Shown in pieces: positions 14,364 through 22,496 of a stretch of 26,816 bases of DNA. The stretch covers positions 1 to 26,816 of the forward strand of contig CASDQU010000048.1 in assembly GCA_949282835.1 (NCBI GenBank). Reading direction: 5' to 3'. Within the stretch, counting starts at the first letter, position 1. Every line of letters begins with the position of its first letter. This DNA comes from an uncultured Bacillota bacterium (GTDB taxonomy: Bacteria; Bacillota; Clostridia; Christensenellales; UBA1242). The notes beneath the pieces are model-generated. The model did no database searches and was not told where the DNA came from. It saw only the letters and a list, made by a program, of their open reading frames with translations. The position numbers and the translations under genes are program-made.

Positions 14364-14561
14364 CAACTTGCGCTAATAAAATGTTTTTATCTTATTTTAT
14401 AAGTGGAAAAATAAAAATCAATTTTATAATAATTAAAAATTGAAAGATAATAAATTAAAATGATTAAAATCATTTTTTAAAATTTTAAATTTATGCTATT
14501 ATATCAATATAGCAGCCAAATATAGTTTTCTTGAGATATCTTAATTTAAGGAGATTTATTA
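14364..14561. other. AT-rich divergent intergenic region
   Basis: About 200 bases between divergent genes. It holds an 8-bp hairpin AAAATGAT/ATCATTTT (14457-14476) and, near 14496-14515, the imperfect dyad GCTAT...ATAGC that may carry the -10 of the following gene (TATTAT). No convincing -35 was found. Shine-Dalgarno AAGGAG lies just before the plus-strand ATG. Confidence 0.4.
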
Positions 14562-15677
14562 ATGCAAAAGGTTTTTAGTGTAAAAAATTTGTTTATTTTG
14601 TTGGCAATCTTTGTATTGGCAATTCTATTAGTTTTACCAAATAATATAATAAATTCTTCATCAAATGCTCAAGAAAAAGCTTCTAGCGGCGCATTAGGAA
14701 ATAGCGTAAAAGTTGAGCTTGTAAATCGCGAAGATGAAGTAACTCCATTTCCTTCACAAATTGAATATTCTGGTGGTACAGCATTTGTCTCTCAATGGTC
14801 ACAAAGTAAAGAATTTAGAATAAAATATGTTGTTGATGAAGATAACATACCTACAGGCATTCCTGACACTTCTGACCCAGAAATATTAAACTATACAATG
14901 ACAATTAATGTAGAATATTTGCAAGGCTATAGTGACAGCGAAGGCGGATTTAATATTGACGCTAAAGTCCTATTTGAAGATGTTGTAATTGATGGCGAAA
15001 ATCGCTCAATAACCAAAAATGACTATAACGAGCTGCAAGAGGTCACATATGTTTTTAATATTGATGAAGGAATAACAGAAAAGATAGGCGATGTCACAAA
15101 AATTGCTCAAGGTTGGGGAATTTATAGATTTACTATTGATATAAATGGTTTTAATTCTACCTCTGATTTCTTTGTTGTAGAACCAAGTGGAGAGCTTAGT
15201 CAGCCACAAATTCAAGCAACTGCTATTCCAAGCGATAACTCAATGCACAATTCCTATCTTTTTACACTCAAAAATGCAGATGAATATAAATATATCGACC
15301 AGTCATGTCTTGTTTGGTATATCGATGGCGTTGGACTTGACGGCACAAAATATTGTCTATTAAATGACGATTATGATATTGCCTTAGGAATTTACACTGA
15401 TGGTTATACTCCGCTTTGGCCTGAAAGATATAATAGGACTGGCACTGAGTTCACCTTTAATGACAATGAAATTTCTGGCACTTATGAGGTTTGGTGCAGA
15501 TATCAATCTCATTACTCCACCACTGCTATATCAAGTGATAGAAGAATAACTGTGACAACTGGAAATCCAACTGACTACACTTTTGTAATCTACATCATAG
15601 TTGCCGTTGCAATACTTTCAATTATTATTACTATTATAATTGCAGTCATGAAAAAAAGGCGAGAAAAAGTTTGGTAA
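14562..15677 (+). CDS. Cell-surface protein with N- and C-terminal membrane segments, unknown
   Basis: 371 residues. A hydrophobic N-terminus (about 8-27) serves as signal or anchor. A long extracytoplasmic region follows, acidic and rich in beta strand and aromatic residues, reading like two or three Ig-like modules (for example SGTYEVWCRYQSHYSTTAISSDRRITVT). A second membrane segment (about 341-363) ends in the basic stop-transfer KKRREKVW. There is no sortase motif. It matches no family I recognise. Shine-Dalgarno AAGGAG is correctly placed. It is a lone gene ending in a bidirectional terminator shared with the DUF4363 gene, so context gives no functional clue. Confidence 0.75.
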   Translation: MQKVFSVKNLFILLAIFVLAILLVLPNNIINSSSNAQEKASSGALGNSVKVELVNREDEVTPFPSQIEYSGGTAFVSQWSQSKEFRIKYVVDEDNIPTGIPDTSDPEILNYTMTINVEYLQGYSDSEGGFNIDAKVLFEDVVIDGENRSITKNDYNELQEVTYVFNIDEGITEKIGDVTKIAQGWGIYRFTIDINGFNSTSDFFVVEPSGELSQPQIQATAIPSDNSMHNSYLFTLKNADEYKYIDQSCLVWYIDGVGLDGTKYCLLNDDYDIALGIYTDGYTPLWPERYNRTGTEFTFNDNEISGTYEVWCRYQSHYSTTAISSDRRITVTTGNPTDYTFVIYIIVAVAILSIIITIIIAVMKKRREKVW

Positions 15678-15682
15678 AAATC

Positions 15683-15711
15683 AAAAAATCAGAGTTTGTC
15701 TCTGATTTTTT
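15683..15711. terminator. Bidirectional terminator between surface protein and DUF4363 gene
   Basis: A perfect 12-bp stem AAAAAATCAGAG (15683-15694) with CTCTGATTTTTT (15700-15711) and loop TTTGT. The DUF4363 stop codon (15710-15712) overlaps its T-tract. Confidence 0.88.
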
Positions 15712-16105
15712 AAAGCACATTATGAATATTTGCACCCATAAAATGAAGATAACTATGACAATAATATTTTATAAGCTCTATTGATACTTTACTTGCAGCT
15801 ATATCGTTATCTGCTATATACAACTTAAGTTTTGCAATCTCCTGTCCTATCTCTTGAATACTTTTATGATTGACAAGATAGCAAAGTTTTTCTTCATCTT
15901 TAATCCATCTATATTCTAGATTGTCTATAGATAAAACAATTTCCATATTTTTTAAATCATCATGCTCATCAATTAAATCCTCAAGTTCAAAACAGCGTTG
16001 CTGAACTTCATAGAGCGACTTTGAAACTATAATATCTTCAGTAATACAAACCCCTACTATTATTAAAAAAATCACAATAAAATTAATATAATGAAAGACT
16101 TTCAT
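15710..16105 (-). CDS. DUF4363 family protein
   Basis: 131 residues: one N-terminal membrane segment (about 5-24), then a helical extracytoplasmic part with charged heptads (YEVQQRCFELEDLIDEHDDLKN) and the conserved tail NDIAASKVSIELIKYYCHSYLHF. DUF4363 proteins are usually encoded beside DUF421 proteins in Firmicutes, exactly as here; the two genes overlap by four bases (ATGA). The pair has been linked to the spore membrane or envelope, but the biochemical role is not known to me. It is the last gene of an apparent spoVB-DUF421-DUF4363 unit. Confidence 0.82.
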   Translation of the reverse strand: MKVFHYINFIVIFLIIVGVCITEDIIVSKSLYEVQQRCFELEDLIDEHDDLKNMEIVLSIDNLEYRWIKDEEKLCYLVNHKSIQEIGQEIAKLKLYIADNDIAASKVSIELIKYYCHSYLHFMGANIHNVL

Positions 16106-16824
16106 GCCACCACCAACCTTTTAGTCTGGAAGCTTTTCCCCTCTCCTTTCTTGAGTTGCAAGTAGCACTCTCCATTTTGATTAATTGTTAAAAGCAGAGT
16201 GTCTTTAATTTTAACATTTTTTTGTTCGGCATGCTCTTGTAAAAATGATTGCACTCTTTCTTTGCTTAAACCCGCAAGAGCAACATTTTCTTCTATAATC
16301 TTCCCCTCACTAATAAGCACAATAGGTATAAAGGACTGCTCTACTTCTATATCCATATCGCTATTTGTAACTGGCGAATATTCAGTCTTTGGCATAACAC
16401 TGACCTTGCCATTTGTTTCCATAATTGCATATTGTACCTGAGAGATATTGAAATAGCCACATTCACGAAGGGCTGCAAATAAGTCATCGGTGGAAAGGTT
16501 GAGCTTTTTTAACGCACTATAATCTATTCCTTTAGGATTAATTATTATTACCGGCTTTCCGCTTATGAGTTTGCTAAACTTTAGACTGTTTCTGCTTATT
16601 AGAGTTAAGATAAAATGTAATACTACAAGTGTCAATAACGGCAAAATACCATGTAGTACAGGCACTGAGACCTCTGCCATAGGTATAGTTGCAAGGTCTG
16701 CTATTATCAAAGTTAATACCAGCTCAAAAGGTTGCATTTGCCCAAGTTGACGCTTGCCCATCAGTCTAAATATTATGAGTACTATCAAATAAATAAGAAT
16801 TGACCTAATTACTATTGTTAACAT
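16102..16824 (-). CDS. DUF421 (YetF/YrbG-type) membrane protein
   Basis: 240 residues. Three N-terminal membrane segments with the conserved FRLMGKRQLGQMQPFELVLTLIIADLATIPM lead to the cytosolic DUF421 domain (LISGKPVIIINPKGIDYSALKKLNLSTDDLFAALRECGYFNISQVQYAIMETNGKVSVMPK). This is the standard order of YetF-like proteins. In Bacillus several paralogues sit in spore membranes; a germination role has been proposed for some of them. The start ATG has only a weak AGGG three bases upstream and is 32 bases after spoVB, suggesting co-transcription. Its stop overlaps the DUF4363 start. Confidence 0.92.
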   Translation of the reverse strand: MLTIVIRSILIYLIVLIIFRLMGKRQLGQMQPFELVLTLIIADLATIPMAEVSVPVLHGILPLLTLVVLHFILTLISRNSLKFSKLISGKPVIIINPKGIDYSALKKLNLSTDDLFAALRECGYFNISQVQYAIMETNGKVSVMPKTEYSPVTNSDMDIEVEQSFIPIVLISEGKIIEENVALAGLSKERVQSFLQEHAEQKNVKIKDTLLLTINQNGECYLQLKKGEGKSFQTKRLVVA

Positions 16825-16856
16825 ATCCCTATTTTGTGCAATTTTATATCTTTATA

Positions 16857-18389
16857 CTATGTTTTTGCTTTAATTTTTGCTTTTGGCTTAAATTTATTTT
16901 TTGCATACATAACAATGGTCTTAAAATCAAATATATTAAAAATATTTGCAAGAAGTAAACTTGAGCCAAGACTTACCACTCCTCCTATCAATATAGTAAT
17001 AAAGGCTGGGAAAAGATAGCTAGTTAGACTGGTAACAAAAGCGGTTAAAGCTGAAATTGGTATAAGCAGCAAGGTTATCTTGATTAAAAGAGGAGCAAGT
17101 TTTAAATCTATTGATGTCTTTCTTTTTAATAAAAGAATATTTAAAATAGCTGTTATTGTATAATCGATGCCCATTGCCCATATAACTGCATTTATACCAA
17201 AAATAGTTGGCAAAATCCAAAGGGCTGCAAACATAAATATTGCACCAATTATAAAATTTATAAACGATTTAATCTCATAACCTAAAGAATTTAAAAGAGC
17301 AGAAGATATGTTGGTAAGTCCCAATGGTATAACTATCCAAGAGGCAGACTGTAAAAGCGTTCCGCTTAATATATCATCATATAAAAACACTCCTATCATC
17401 TCACCCATACCTAAAAAAAGCGGAACAAATAGAGCTGAAATCATCAAAGCAAAAACTATCGATTTTTTCATTCTCTCGTTGATATGATTATTATCGTTTT
17501 GCGCTTTGGCTCTTGAAATATCTGGAATTAGCGCAGTTGAAAGAGAGCCAATTATTGAAGTTGAGATAAATAGTAGGGGCAAAGTCATACCTACAGCCAC
17601 TCCATACATGCTAAGTGCCTGAGAACTTGTATAGCCGATAGTCATCAGTCTTGCTGGAACAATAAGAGCAATCAAAGGTTGTATAAATGAGCCGGCAACT
17701 CGCATGAGCGTGATGGGCGTGCTTTGTTTTACCAAAGGTTTAAAGTAGCCCTTTTTTAATTTGCCAAGCTTGCCATCATTATAAAAAAATAAAATGATGA
17801 CAAATATCATTGAAAAAAGACAGGCTATTGACATCGACCAACCTAAATTTAGCGCATTCTCTATGGCAGATAAACTTGAACTAATCAAAAGTAGTGCCAC
17901 AACAATTCTTACTATTTGCTCATAAAACTCTGTAATACATAAAGCAAAATAATTTCCTCTTCCCCACATTGCGCCACGAAGCACACAATAAACTGAAGAG
18001 AATACTAAGGCTGGCAAAAGCGATATCAAAATTTGAAAACATCTTGCATCGGTAAAAATATTGGTGAAGACATTTCTAAATAACAAAACAATTAAACATA
18101 AAAACAATGAAAGCAAAAGAGTGTGCACCAAAGCGACCGCTACCAAGGAGCTTTCCTTTTTGCTGTCTTTACTAGCGGTATATGCTGAAGTCATTCTTGA
18201 TATAATAAGTGGTATACCGCTTGACAAAACTGTTAGCAAAACCATGAAAACTGAAAAAGCCACCTGATAAAGTCCTAGACCTTCTGCTCCCACTTCTCTT
18301 GATAAAACAATTCTAAATATAAATCCAATCAATCTAGTAAGAAAAGAAAATATTGTTATTAAAGCAACTGTTTTAAATAATGATTTCAT
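16857..18389 (-). CDS. spoVB: SpoVB-like polysaccharide/lipid flippase (MOP superfamily)
   Basis: A 510-residue protein with 14 predicted membrane segments and no large soluble domain. N-terminal TIFSFLTRLIGFIFRIVLSREVGAEGLGLYQVAFSV is the signature of SpoVB/MurJ-like MOP flippases, and the length equals Bacillus SpoVB (about 518). SpoVB is needed for cortex peptidoglycan during sporulation, presumably moving lipid-linked precursors across the forespore membrane. The distance to pth-mfd is compatible with the Bacillus order pth-mfd-spoVT-spoVB. Shine-Dalgarno GAGAGG lies six bases before the ATG. Other MOP transporters (for example YkvU-type) are the alternative, but the neighbouring envelope genes favour SpoVB. 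Confidence 0.88.
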   Translation of the reverse strand: MKSLFKTVALITIFSFLTRLIGFIFRIVLSREVGAEGLGLYQVAFSVFMVLLTVLSSGIPLIISRMTSAYTASKDSKKESSLVAVALVHTLLLSLFLCLIVLLFRNVFTNIFTDARCFQILISLLPALVFSSVYCVLRGAMWGRGNYFALCITEFYEQIVRIVVALLLISSSLSAIENALNLGWSMSIACLFSMIFVIILFFYNDGKLGKLKKGYFKPLVKQSTPITLMRVAGSFIQPLIALIVPARLMTIGYTSSQALSMYGVAVGMTLPLLFISTSIIGSLSTALIPDISRAKAQNDNNHINERMKKSIVFALMISALFVPLFLGMGEMIGVFLYDDILSGTLLQSASWIVIPLGLTNISSALLNSLGYEIKSFINFIIGAIFMFAALWILPTIFGINAVIWAMGIDYTITAILNILLLKRKTSIDLKLAPLLIKITLLLIPISALTAFVTSLTSYLFPAFITILIGGVVSLGSSLLLANIFNIFDFKTIVMYAKNKFKPKAKIKAKT

Positions 18390-18449
18390 CTTAACCTCTC
18401 ATATATTTTATTAGACAAGCATAAAATTTAATACAAACTAGAGGTAATT

Positions 18450-18617
18450 ATGAAAAAAGTATTGAATGAACTTTATATTGTCGAGGAAAATGACACCCTA
18501 GATGGGATTGCAGCAAAATACAACACCTCTTTTTTATCAATTCTACTTCAAAACAATATACTACCTAAAATGATAAAAAAGGGCAAAGTGCTATTTATCA
18601 AAAGAAAAATTAATTAA
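18450..18617 (+). CDS. 55-residue LysM microprotein
   Basis: A short gene opening with Shine-Dalgarno TAGAGG five bases before the ATG and ending TAA at 18617. The product is MKKVLNELYIVEENDTLDGI followed by AAKYNTSFLSILLQNN and a lysine-rich end. It is one LysM motif and nothing else: YxVxEnDTLdgIAakYntsfxxIlxxN...IkkGkvLfI. LysM binds peptidoglycan or chitin sugars; without a signal peptide it should stay inside the cell unless released on mother-cell lysis, as for some spore coat or cortex proteins. It is divergent from spoVB. The 19 bases around its start are identical to those of the aldolase gene. Confidence 0.75.
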   Translation: MKKVLNELYIVEENDTLDGIAAKYNTSFLSILLQNNILPKMIKKGKVLFIKRKIN

Positions 18618-18760
18618 ATTAAATATATTATTAAAAAAATTGTCGAAAATTATATAAAATCCTAAAAAATCAAAAAAATATAAAAAATAGACTAATAATA
18701 TTTTAATAATATTAAAATATCAATTTTAAATATAAAAAAATAATTTTATCAAATAATATT
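18618..18760. other. Extremely AT-rich convergent intergenic region with AT palindrome
   Basis: 143 bases that are over 90% A+T. A perfect 10-bp stem, ATATTTTAAT (18698-18707) with ATTAAAATAT (18711-18720) and a 3-base loop, is the only hairpin of note and may serve as a weak terminator for the convergent LysM and TVP38 genes. Confidence 0.4.
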
Positions 18761-19489
18761 TTATTTTTTATTATTTTTTTTAGTTATTTTATTTATTGAT
18801 TTTTGCATGAAATTTTCTATATTTTGACTATATTTACTTGAAAGGTAAATTAAAACTAATGACGATATTATAATCACTCCCCAAACTATAAGCCCCCAAC
18901 CATGATAAGGTATAATCTGTCCACTCGAAAAATAACTGACAAGGAAAATAGCTATTGGTCTTGTGACAAATTGTGTTGTCATAAAAAATCCCCAACTCAT
19001 ATCGGTCAAACCTGCAACCAAACATAATATATCATCTGGAAAACATGGCAAAAGCATCATCAAAACAAAAGAAAATTTACAGTTGTTTAAAAATGATCGC
19101 CATTTTTTTGCACTCTCTTGACCCACCATAAATTTAACAAGTCTATATCCAAAAACCTTTCCTAAAAAAAATGCAAATGCGCTGCCAAGCAGTATGCCCG
19201 CAAGCGACAGAATAGTTGCTTGAAAAGGACGATATATTATTGAACCTGCAATTATTAAAATTGGTGAAGGAATTGGCAGATAAGTCACCTGTAAAAACTG
19301 AAAGAAGACAAAGGCAAATCTGCCCCAAAAGCCTAAACTTAATATTAGTTTGCGAAACTTATCTACCGAATTTAATTTTTCCCATAGCCCTGTCCATACC
19401 AAAATAAAGTAAGCAAGCGTTATAATTGCTGCAACGATTAAAACTACCAAACTTATCCTTAAAATCTTCTTTGTATTTGAAAGCTGCAT
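18761..19489 (-). CDS. TVP38/TMEM64-family (VTT/DedA-superfamily) membrane protein
   Basis: 242 residues with an N-terminal membrane segment and a VTT core: FFQFLQVTYLPIPSPILIIAGSIIYRPFQATILSLAGILLGSAFAFFLGKVFGYRLVKFMVG is the conserved re-entrant loop with the GxxxG helix, and LPCFPDDILCLVAGLTDMSWGFF the second conserved block (F/FPDD). Relatives act as lipid scramblases or transporters in the DedA superfamily. The ATG at 19489 is six bases after TATACT with no close Shine-Dalgarno (a GAGG lies 18 bases away), so it may be leaderless, but no good -35 is present. It is divergent from the VanW gene across 73 bases. Confidence 0.87.
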   Translation of the reverse strand: MQLSNTKKILRISLVVLIVAAIITLAYFILVWTGLWEKLNSVDKFRKLILSLGFWGRFAFVFFQFLQVTYLPIPSPILIIAGSIIYRPFQATILSLAGILLGSAFAFFLGKVFGYRLVKFMVGQESAKKWRSFLNNCKFSFVLMMLLPCFPDDILCLVAGLTDMSWGFFMTTQFVTRPIAIFLVSYFSSGQIIPYHGWGLIVWGVIIISSLVLIYLSSKYSQNIENFMQKSINKITKKNNKK

Positions 19490-19495
19490 AGTAAT

Positions 19496-19557
19496 AGTAT
19501 AGTTAATTTCCTCTTTTCAATTCTTGTAAGTATATTTTTTCTCTTTAAATCTATACT
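19496..19557. promoter_or_regulatory. Divergent promoter region of the TVP38 and VanW genes
   Basis: Two TATACT boxes face outward: 19496-19501 on the minus strand, six bases before the TVP38 ATG, and 19552-19557 on the plus strand, five bases before the first VanW ATG. Neither has a convincing -35 at 16-18 bases, so these are weaker candidates than the other leaderless promoters. Confidence 0.35.
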
Positions 19558-19562
19558 AACAA

Positions 19563-21086
19563 ATGAGGAAGATAACTTTGAAAGAACAAAACAAAAAGAA
19601 AACTAAAAAAACATCGTTATTGTGGCTTATGTCTATGTCATTTCTTGCAGTAGGCTTATTGCTATTTTGTCAATTTTATTTTGGTGACACTATAACTGAT
19701 AAGACTACTTTTTATCAAAATACATATGTAAATGGAGTAGATATATCAGGACTTACCAAAGAAGATGCCAATAATCTTTTAACTACTAAATTTCTAGAAA
19801 GCAAAAATAAAATTAATATAACACTTAGCGATGGGCAAAAAAATTGGCAAATTAGTGGTAAAGATTTTGAAATGGTTGGAAATTTTGAAAATTCTCTAAA
19901 TAAGATTATTGAATATGGCAAAGATGGCAATATCTTTCAAAAGAAAAAAATTGAAAAACAAATAAAAAAAGATGGCTTAATGCTGACCGTCTCGTACAAA
20001 AGTCTAATAGGCGGATTGGACCAAAAAATTGAAGAGATTGCAAAGGAAATTGAAGGACAAAAAAAGGCAAGCCAAATTAAATTTGACCCTTCTTCTAAAG
20101 AGATGTTCACTTTGATAGATGAAGGAAAATCGGTAAAAGTTAATCGAAGCAAACTTGAAGAAGAAATTAATAAAGCCATTGAAAACAACGATTATTCTGT
20201 TATTCAAATACCTTTTGAAGAGGTATTACCAGACAGCTCACTTGAGCAAATGCTTGAAAATATTACTTTGGTAAGTAGTTACACAACAAATTATTCAAAA
20301 TCAACTCAAAATCGCAAGGATAATATAAAACTTGCTCTTTCTAAATTCAATGGTATGATTGTTGAGCCAATGCAAGAGGTCTCTTTTAATTCAACTACAG
20401 GTTCTCGCACAACTTCAAATGGTTACAAAAATGCCTATATTATTTTCAATGGAAGTTATACTTCTGGCGTTGGCGGCGGCGTTTGTCAAGCCTCTAGCAC
20501 ACTATATAATGCTTTACTTAGAGCAGATGTGAAAATTCTTCAAGTCAATCATCATTCATTGCCTGCTTCCTATGTGCCTCTATCTTTTGATGCAATGGTA
20601 AGTGAAGGCTATGCCGACCTTGTCTTTCAAAATTCAAGAGATTGTCCAATATATATAAAATGCATTTGTACTAACGAAGAGGCAACGGTGGAAATTTATG
20701 GGCAACCTTTAGAAGACGGCAAAACAATAGAAACTCGCACCGAACTTATAAAAGTGCTTCCTCATAATGGCGATACTATAATAGAAGATAGCAAAGGAGA
20801 ATACTATGATAAAGTTTTATATAAAGGCGAATATTATCGGCTGAAATTCCCTCAAGAAGGATATGAAACTAAAGGCTATATTCAATATATCAAAGATGGC
20901 AAAGTTATTGAAGAAAAACTTGTTCGCCACGACCATTATCAACCTCAAAATGGTATAATTGTGGAAGGAACAAGTGAACTTGGCGAAGGTATGACCTTGC
21001 CCGCCTCTAATGTTAAATATATTTCACCTCAAAAAGTTAACAAAACTACTTTAGAAAATGCAAAAAAGAAATTCGGTATAGATTAA
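19563..21086 (+). CDS. VanW-family protein with peptidoglycan-binding-like and G5 domains
   Basis: 507 residues: a basic cytosolic tip, one membrane segment (about 18-40), two PG_binding_4-like modules (about 55-215; TYVNGVDISGLTKEDANNLL is the opening signature), the VanW domain (about 260-390, with FNGMIVEPMQEVSFN and GVGGGVCQASSTLYNALL) and a G5-like domain (about 430-480, GYIQYIKDGKVIEEKLVRHDHYQP). This is the standard layout of Firmicutes VanW/YoaR cell-wall proteins; the molecular role is not established. Two starts are possible: the ATG at 19563, or the in-frame TTG at 19578, which has GAGGAAG six bases upstream. If the TATACT at 19552 is the -10, the TTG is likelier. Confidence 0.92.
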   Translation: MRKITLKEQNKKKTKKTSLLWLMSMSFLAVGLLLFCQFYFGDTITDKTTFYQNTYVNGVDISGLTKEDANNLLTTKFLESKNKINITLSDGQKNWQISGKDFEMVGNFENSLNKIIEYGKDGNIFQKKKIEKQIKKDGLMLTVSYKSLIGGLDQKIEEIAKEIEGQKKASQIKFDPSSKEMFTLIDEGKSVKVNRSKLEEEINKAIENNDYSVIQIPFEEVLPDSSLEQMLENITLVSSYTTNYSKSTQNRKDNIKLALSKFNGMIVEPMQEVSFNSTTGSRTTSNGYKNAYIIFNGSYTSGVGGGVCQASSTLYNALLRADVKILQVNHHSLPASYVPLSFDAMVSEGYADLVFQNSRDCPIYIKCICTNEEATVEIYGQPLEDGKTIETRTELIKVLPHNGDTIIEDSKGEYYDKVLYKGEYYRLKFPQEGYETKGYIQYIKDGKVIEEKLVRHDHYQPQNGIIVEGTSELGEGMTLPASNVKYISPQKVNKTTLENAKKKFGID

Positions 21087-21095
21087 AGAGATTTA

Positions 21096-21133
21096 AAAAA
21101 AGGAGTGCTACTTTTAAAGAGTACTCCTTTTTT
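21096..21133. terminator. Bidirectional terminator after the VanW gene
   Basis: Stem AAAAAAGGAGTGCT (21096-21109) with AGTACTCCTTTTTT (21120-21133), one G-T wobble, and a 10-base loop. It lies between the convergent VanW gene and the small membrane protein gene and has T-tracts in both directions. Confidence 0.85.
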
Positions 21134-21146
21134 ATTATGCAAATTT

Positions 21147-21593
21147 TTAATTGTTTGGTAATGCAAGCACATAAATTGCAATAGCCAAAAATGCAAGAAC
21201 TAAAAGAATAGACAAAATAGTAAATATGATGCCTACCGCCTTTTGTCCTTTGCTTGTTGATTTAATAACAAAGGGATTTAAACATAAAGAAATAATAGAG
21301 CAAATCGCACCTGGAATATAACTAATCCAACCAATTGACAAGATGAAGACAACAAATGTAAGCGCTTTTTGTGCATCGGTATCTGAACTATATGTTTGAA
21401 ATAAATAATATAATGTAAAAGCCATAAAACATATCGCAAGGAAAAATGTTATAAGCCCCCCAATCATAAATCCCGTTTTCAACTCTTTAGGCTTGTCTTG
21501 CGGCTGATTTTCAATCGTGCCATTTTCTAAATTATTTTGATTTTTAACACCTTCTGCTTCTACAACATTGATTTGATAATTCTTTTTGCTCAT
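21147..21593 (-). CDS. Small membrane protein, unknown
   Basis: 148 residues: a hydrophilic N-terminus rich in N, E and Q (1-38), then three membrane segments (about 40-65, 78-100 and 118-143), with a short outside loop and a lysine-containing cytosolic loop between the second and third. No family recognised; the layout resembles the many DUF4190-like small membrane proteins of Firmicutes. Shine-Dalgarno GGTGGAG lies six bases before the ATG. It has its own promoter. Confidence 0.72.
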   Translation of the reverse strand: MSKKNYQINVVEAEGVKNQNNLENGTIENQPQDKPKELKTGFMIGGLITFFLAICFMAFTLYYLFQTYSSDTDAQKALTFVVFILSIGWISYIPGAICSIISLCLNPFVIKSTSKGQKAVGIIFTILSILLVLAFLAIAIYVLALPNN

Positions 21594-21624
21594 TTACGCT
21601 CCACCAATATTAATAATTAACTTC

Positions 21625-21654
21625 ATTATAAATAATATAATAACAAAAAGTCAA
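21625..21654 (-). promoter_or_regulatory. Promoter of the small membrane protein gene
   Basis: On the minus strand, -35 TTGACT (21649-21654), an 18-base spacer and -10 TATAAT (21625-21630). It has a normal leader of about 25 bases with a Shine-Dalgarno, in contrast to the leaderless genes. Confidence 0.6.
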
Positions 21655-21672
21655 ATATTTTATCAATAAGAT

Positions 21673-21701
21673 TTGACTTATGATGAATAATCTTGTAGAA
21701 T
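21673..21701 (+). promoter_or_regulatory. Promoter of the YugP-like gene
   Basis: -35 TTGACT (21673-21678), a 17-base spacer and -10 TAGAAT (21696-21701), followed by Shine-Dalgarno GGGAG (21711-21715), six bases before the ATG. Confidence 0.6.
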
Positions 21702-21721
21702 TATTAAAAAGGGAGTAGTTT

Positions 21722-22474
21722 ATGGGAAATTTAAGCGGAATTGAACTTGCTATAATGATTGTATCAGGACTTATTGCCGTTGCTTTAGTTGTGGCACTTA
21801 TTGTGCAAATTGTATTAATAATTAAATATAAAAAATTCAATAAAACACCTTTAGCTAATGGATTAACTTCACAGCAAACAGCCAGGTCGCTACTTGACGC
21901 TAATGGTCTTCAAAATATACAAATCAAAAAACTAGGTTTTTTTAGAAGAATACTTCTATTTGGAAATCATTATAGTGTAATGATGAAGACAATATATTTA
22001 AGAAAAAATATCTTAAATTCATCCTCGGTAACTGCCGTTGGTATTGCTGTGCAAAAAGCTTGCCTTGCTATTCAACACAAAAATAAAGATAAGAGTTTTA
22101 TATTTAGATATGTATTACAAATTTTAACATTATTCACCCCTCTTCTTTTTTATGGCTCAGTCGTTATTGGGCTTATAATAGATTTTATTACCAATTTTAC
22201 CGGCATTCCTACCATTATAGGTCTATTTGTTGGAATAGGATTTTATCTTCTAGTATTTATTTTACAAATCATAAACATTAAAGTAGAGAAAAAAGCAAAT
22301 GAGCAAGCTATTGCAGTTTTGCAAACCTCTAATATTTTCAATGAGCAAGAGATATCAACTTTAAAAGAATTGTTTAAACTTTACATCGTGGCTGATGTTA
22401 TAATATTGGTTTTAAGCATATTAAAAATAATTTTGCAAATCTTAAAAATATTTGCAAAATCCAAAAAGAAATAA
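21722..22474 (+). CDS. YugP-type membrane protein lacking the HExxH zinc-protease motif
   Basis: 250 residues laid out like the YugP neutral zinc metallopeptidases (Zn_peptidase_2): an N-terminal membrane segment, LTSQQTARSLLDANGLQNIQIKK (the conserved cytosolic start), SVTAVGIAVQKACLAIQH, two central membrane segments, the conserved VEKKANEQAIAVLQ, and a last membrane segment. In active members the middle motif reads VAAHEAGHAIQH. Here the HEAGH is Q111-K112-A113-C114-L115, so both zinc-binding histidines and the catalytic glutamate are gone, while the flanking AVG and AIQH persist. It should be catalytically dead, perhaps a binding or regulatory pseudo-enzyme. The reading frame and promoter are intact, so it is not an obvious pseudogene. 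Confidence 0.82.
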   Translation: MGNLSGIELAIMIVSGLIAVALVVALIVQIVLIIKYKKFNKTPLANGLTSQQTARSLLDANGLQNIQIKKLGFFRRILLFGNHYSVMMKTIYLRKNILNSSSVTAVGIAVQKACLAIQHKNKDKSFIFRYVLQILTLFTPLLFYGSVVIGLIIDFITNFTGIPTIIGLFVGIGFYLLVFILQIINIKVEKKANEQAIAVLQTSNIFNEQEISTLKELFKLYIVADVIILVLSILKIILQILKIFAKSKKK

Positions 22475-22496
22475 TTACATTTTAAACTAAAAAATT

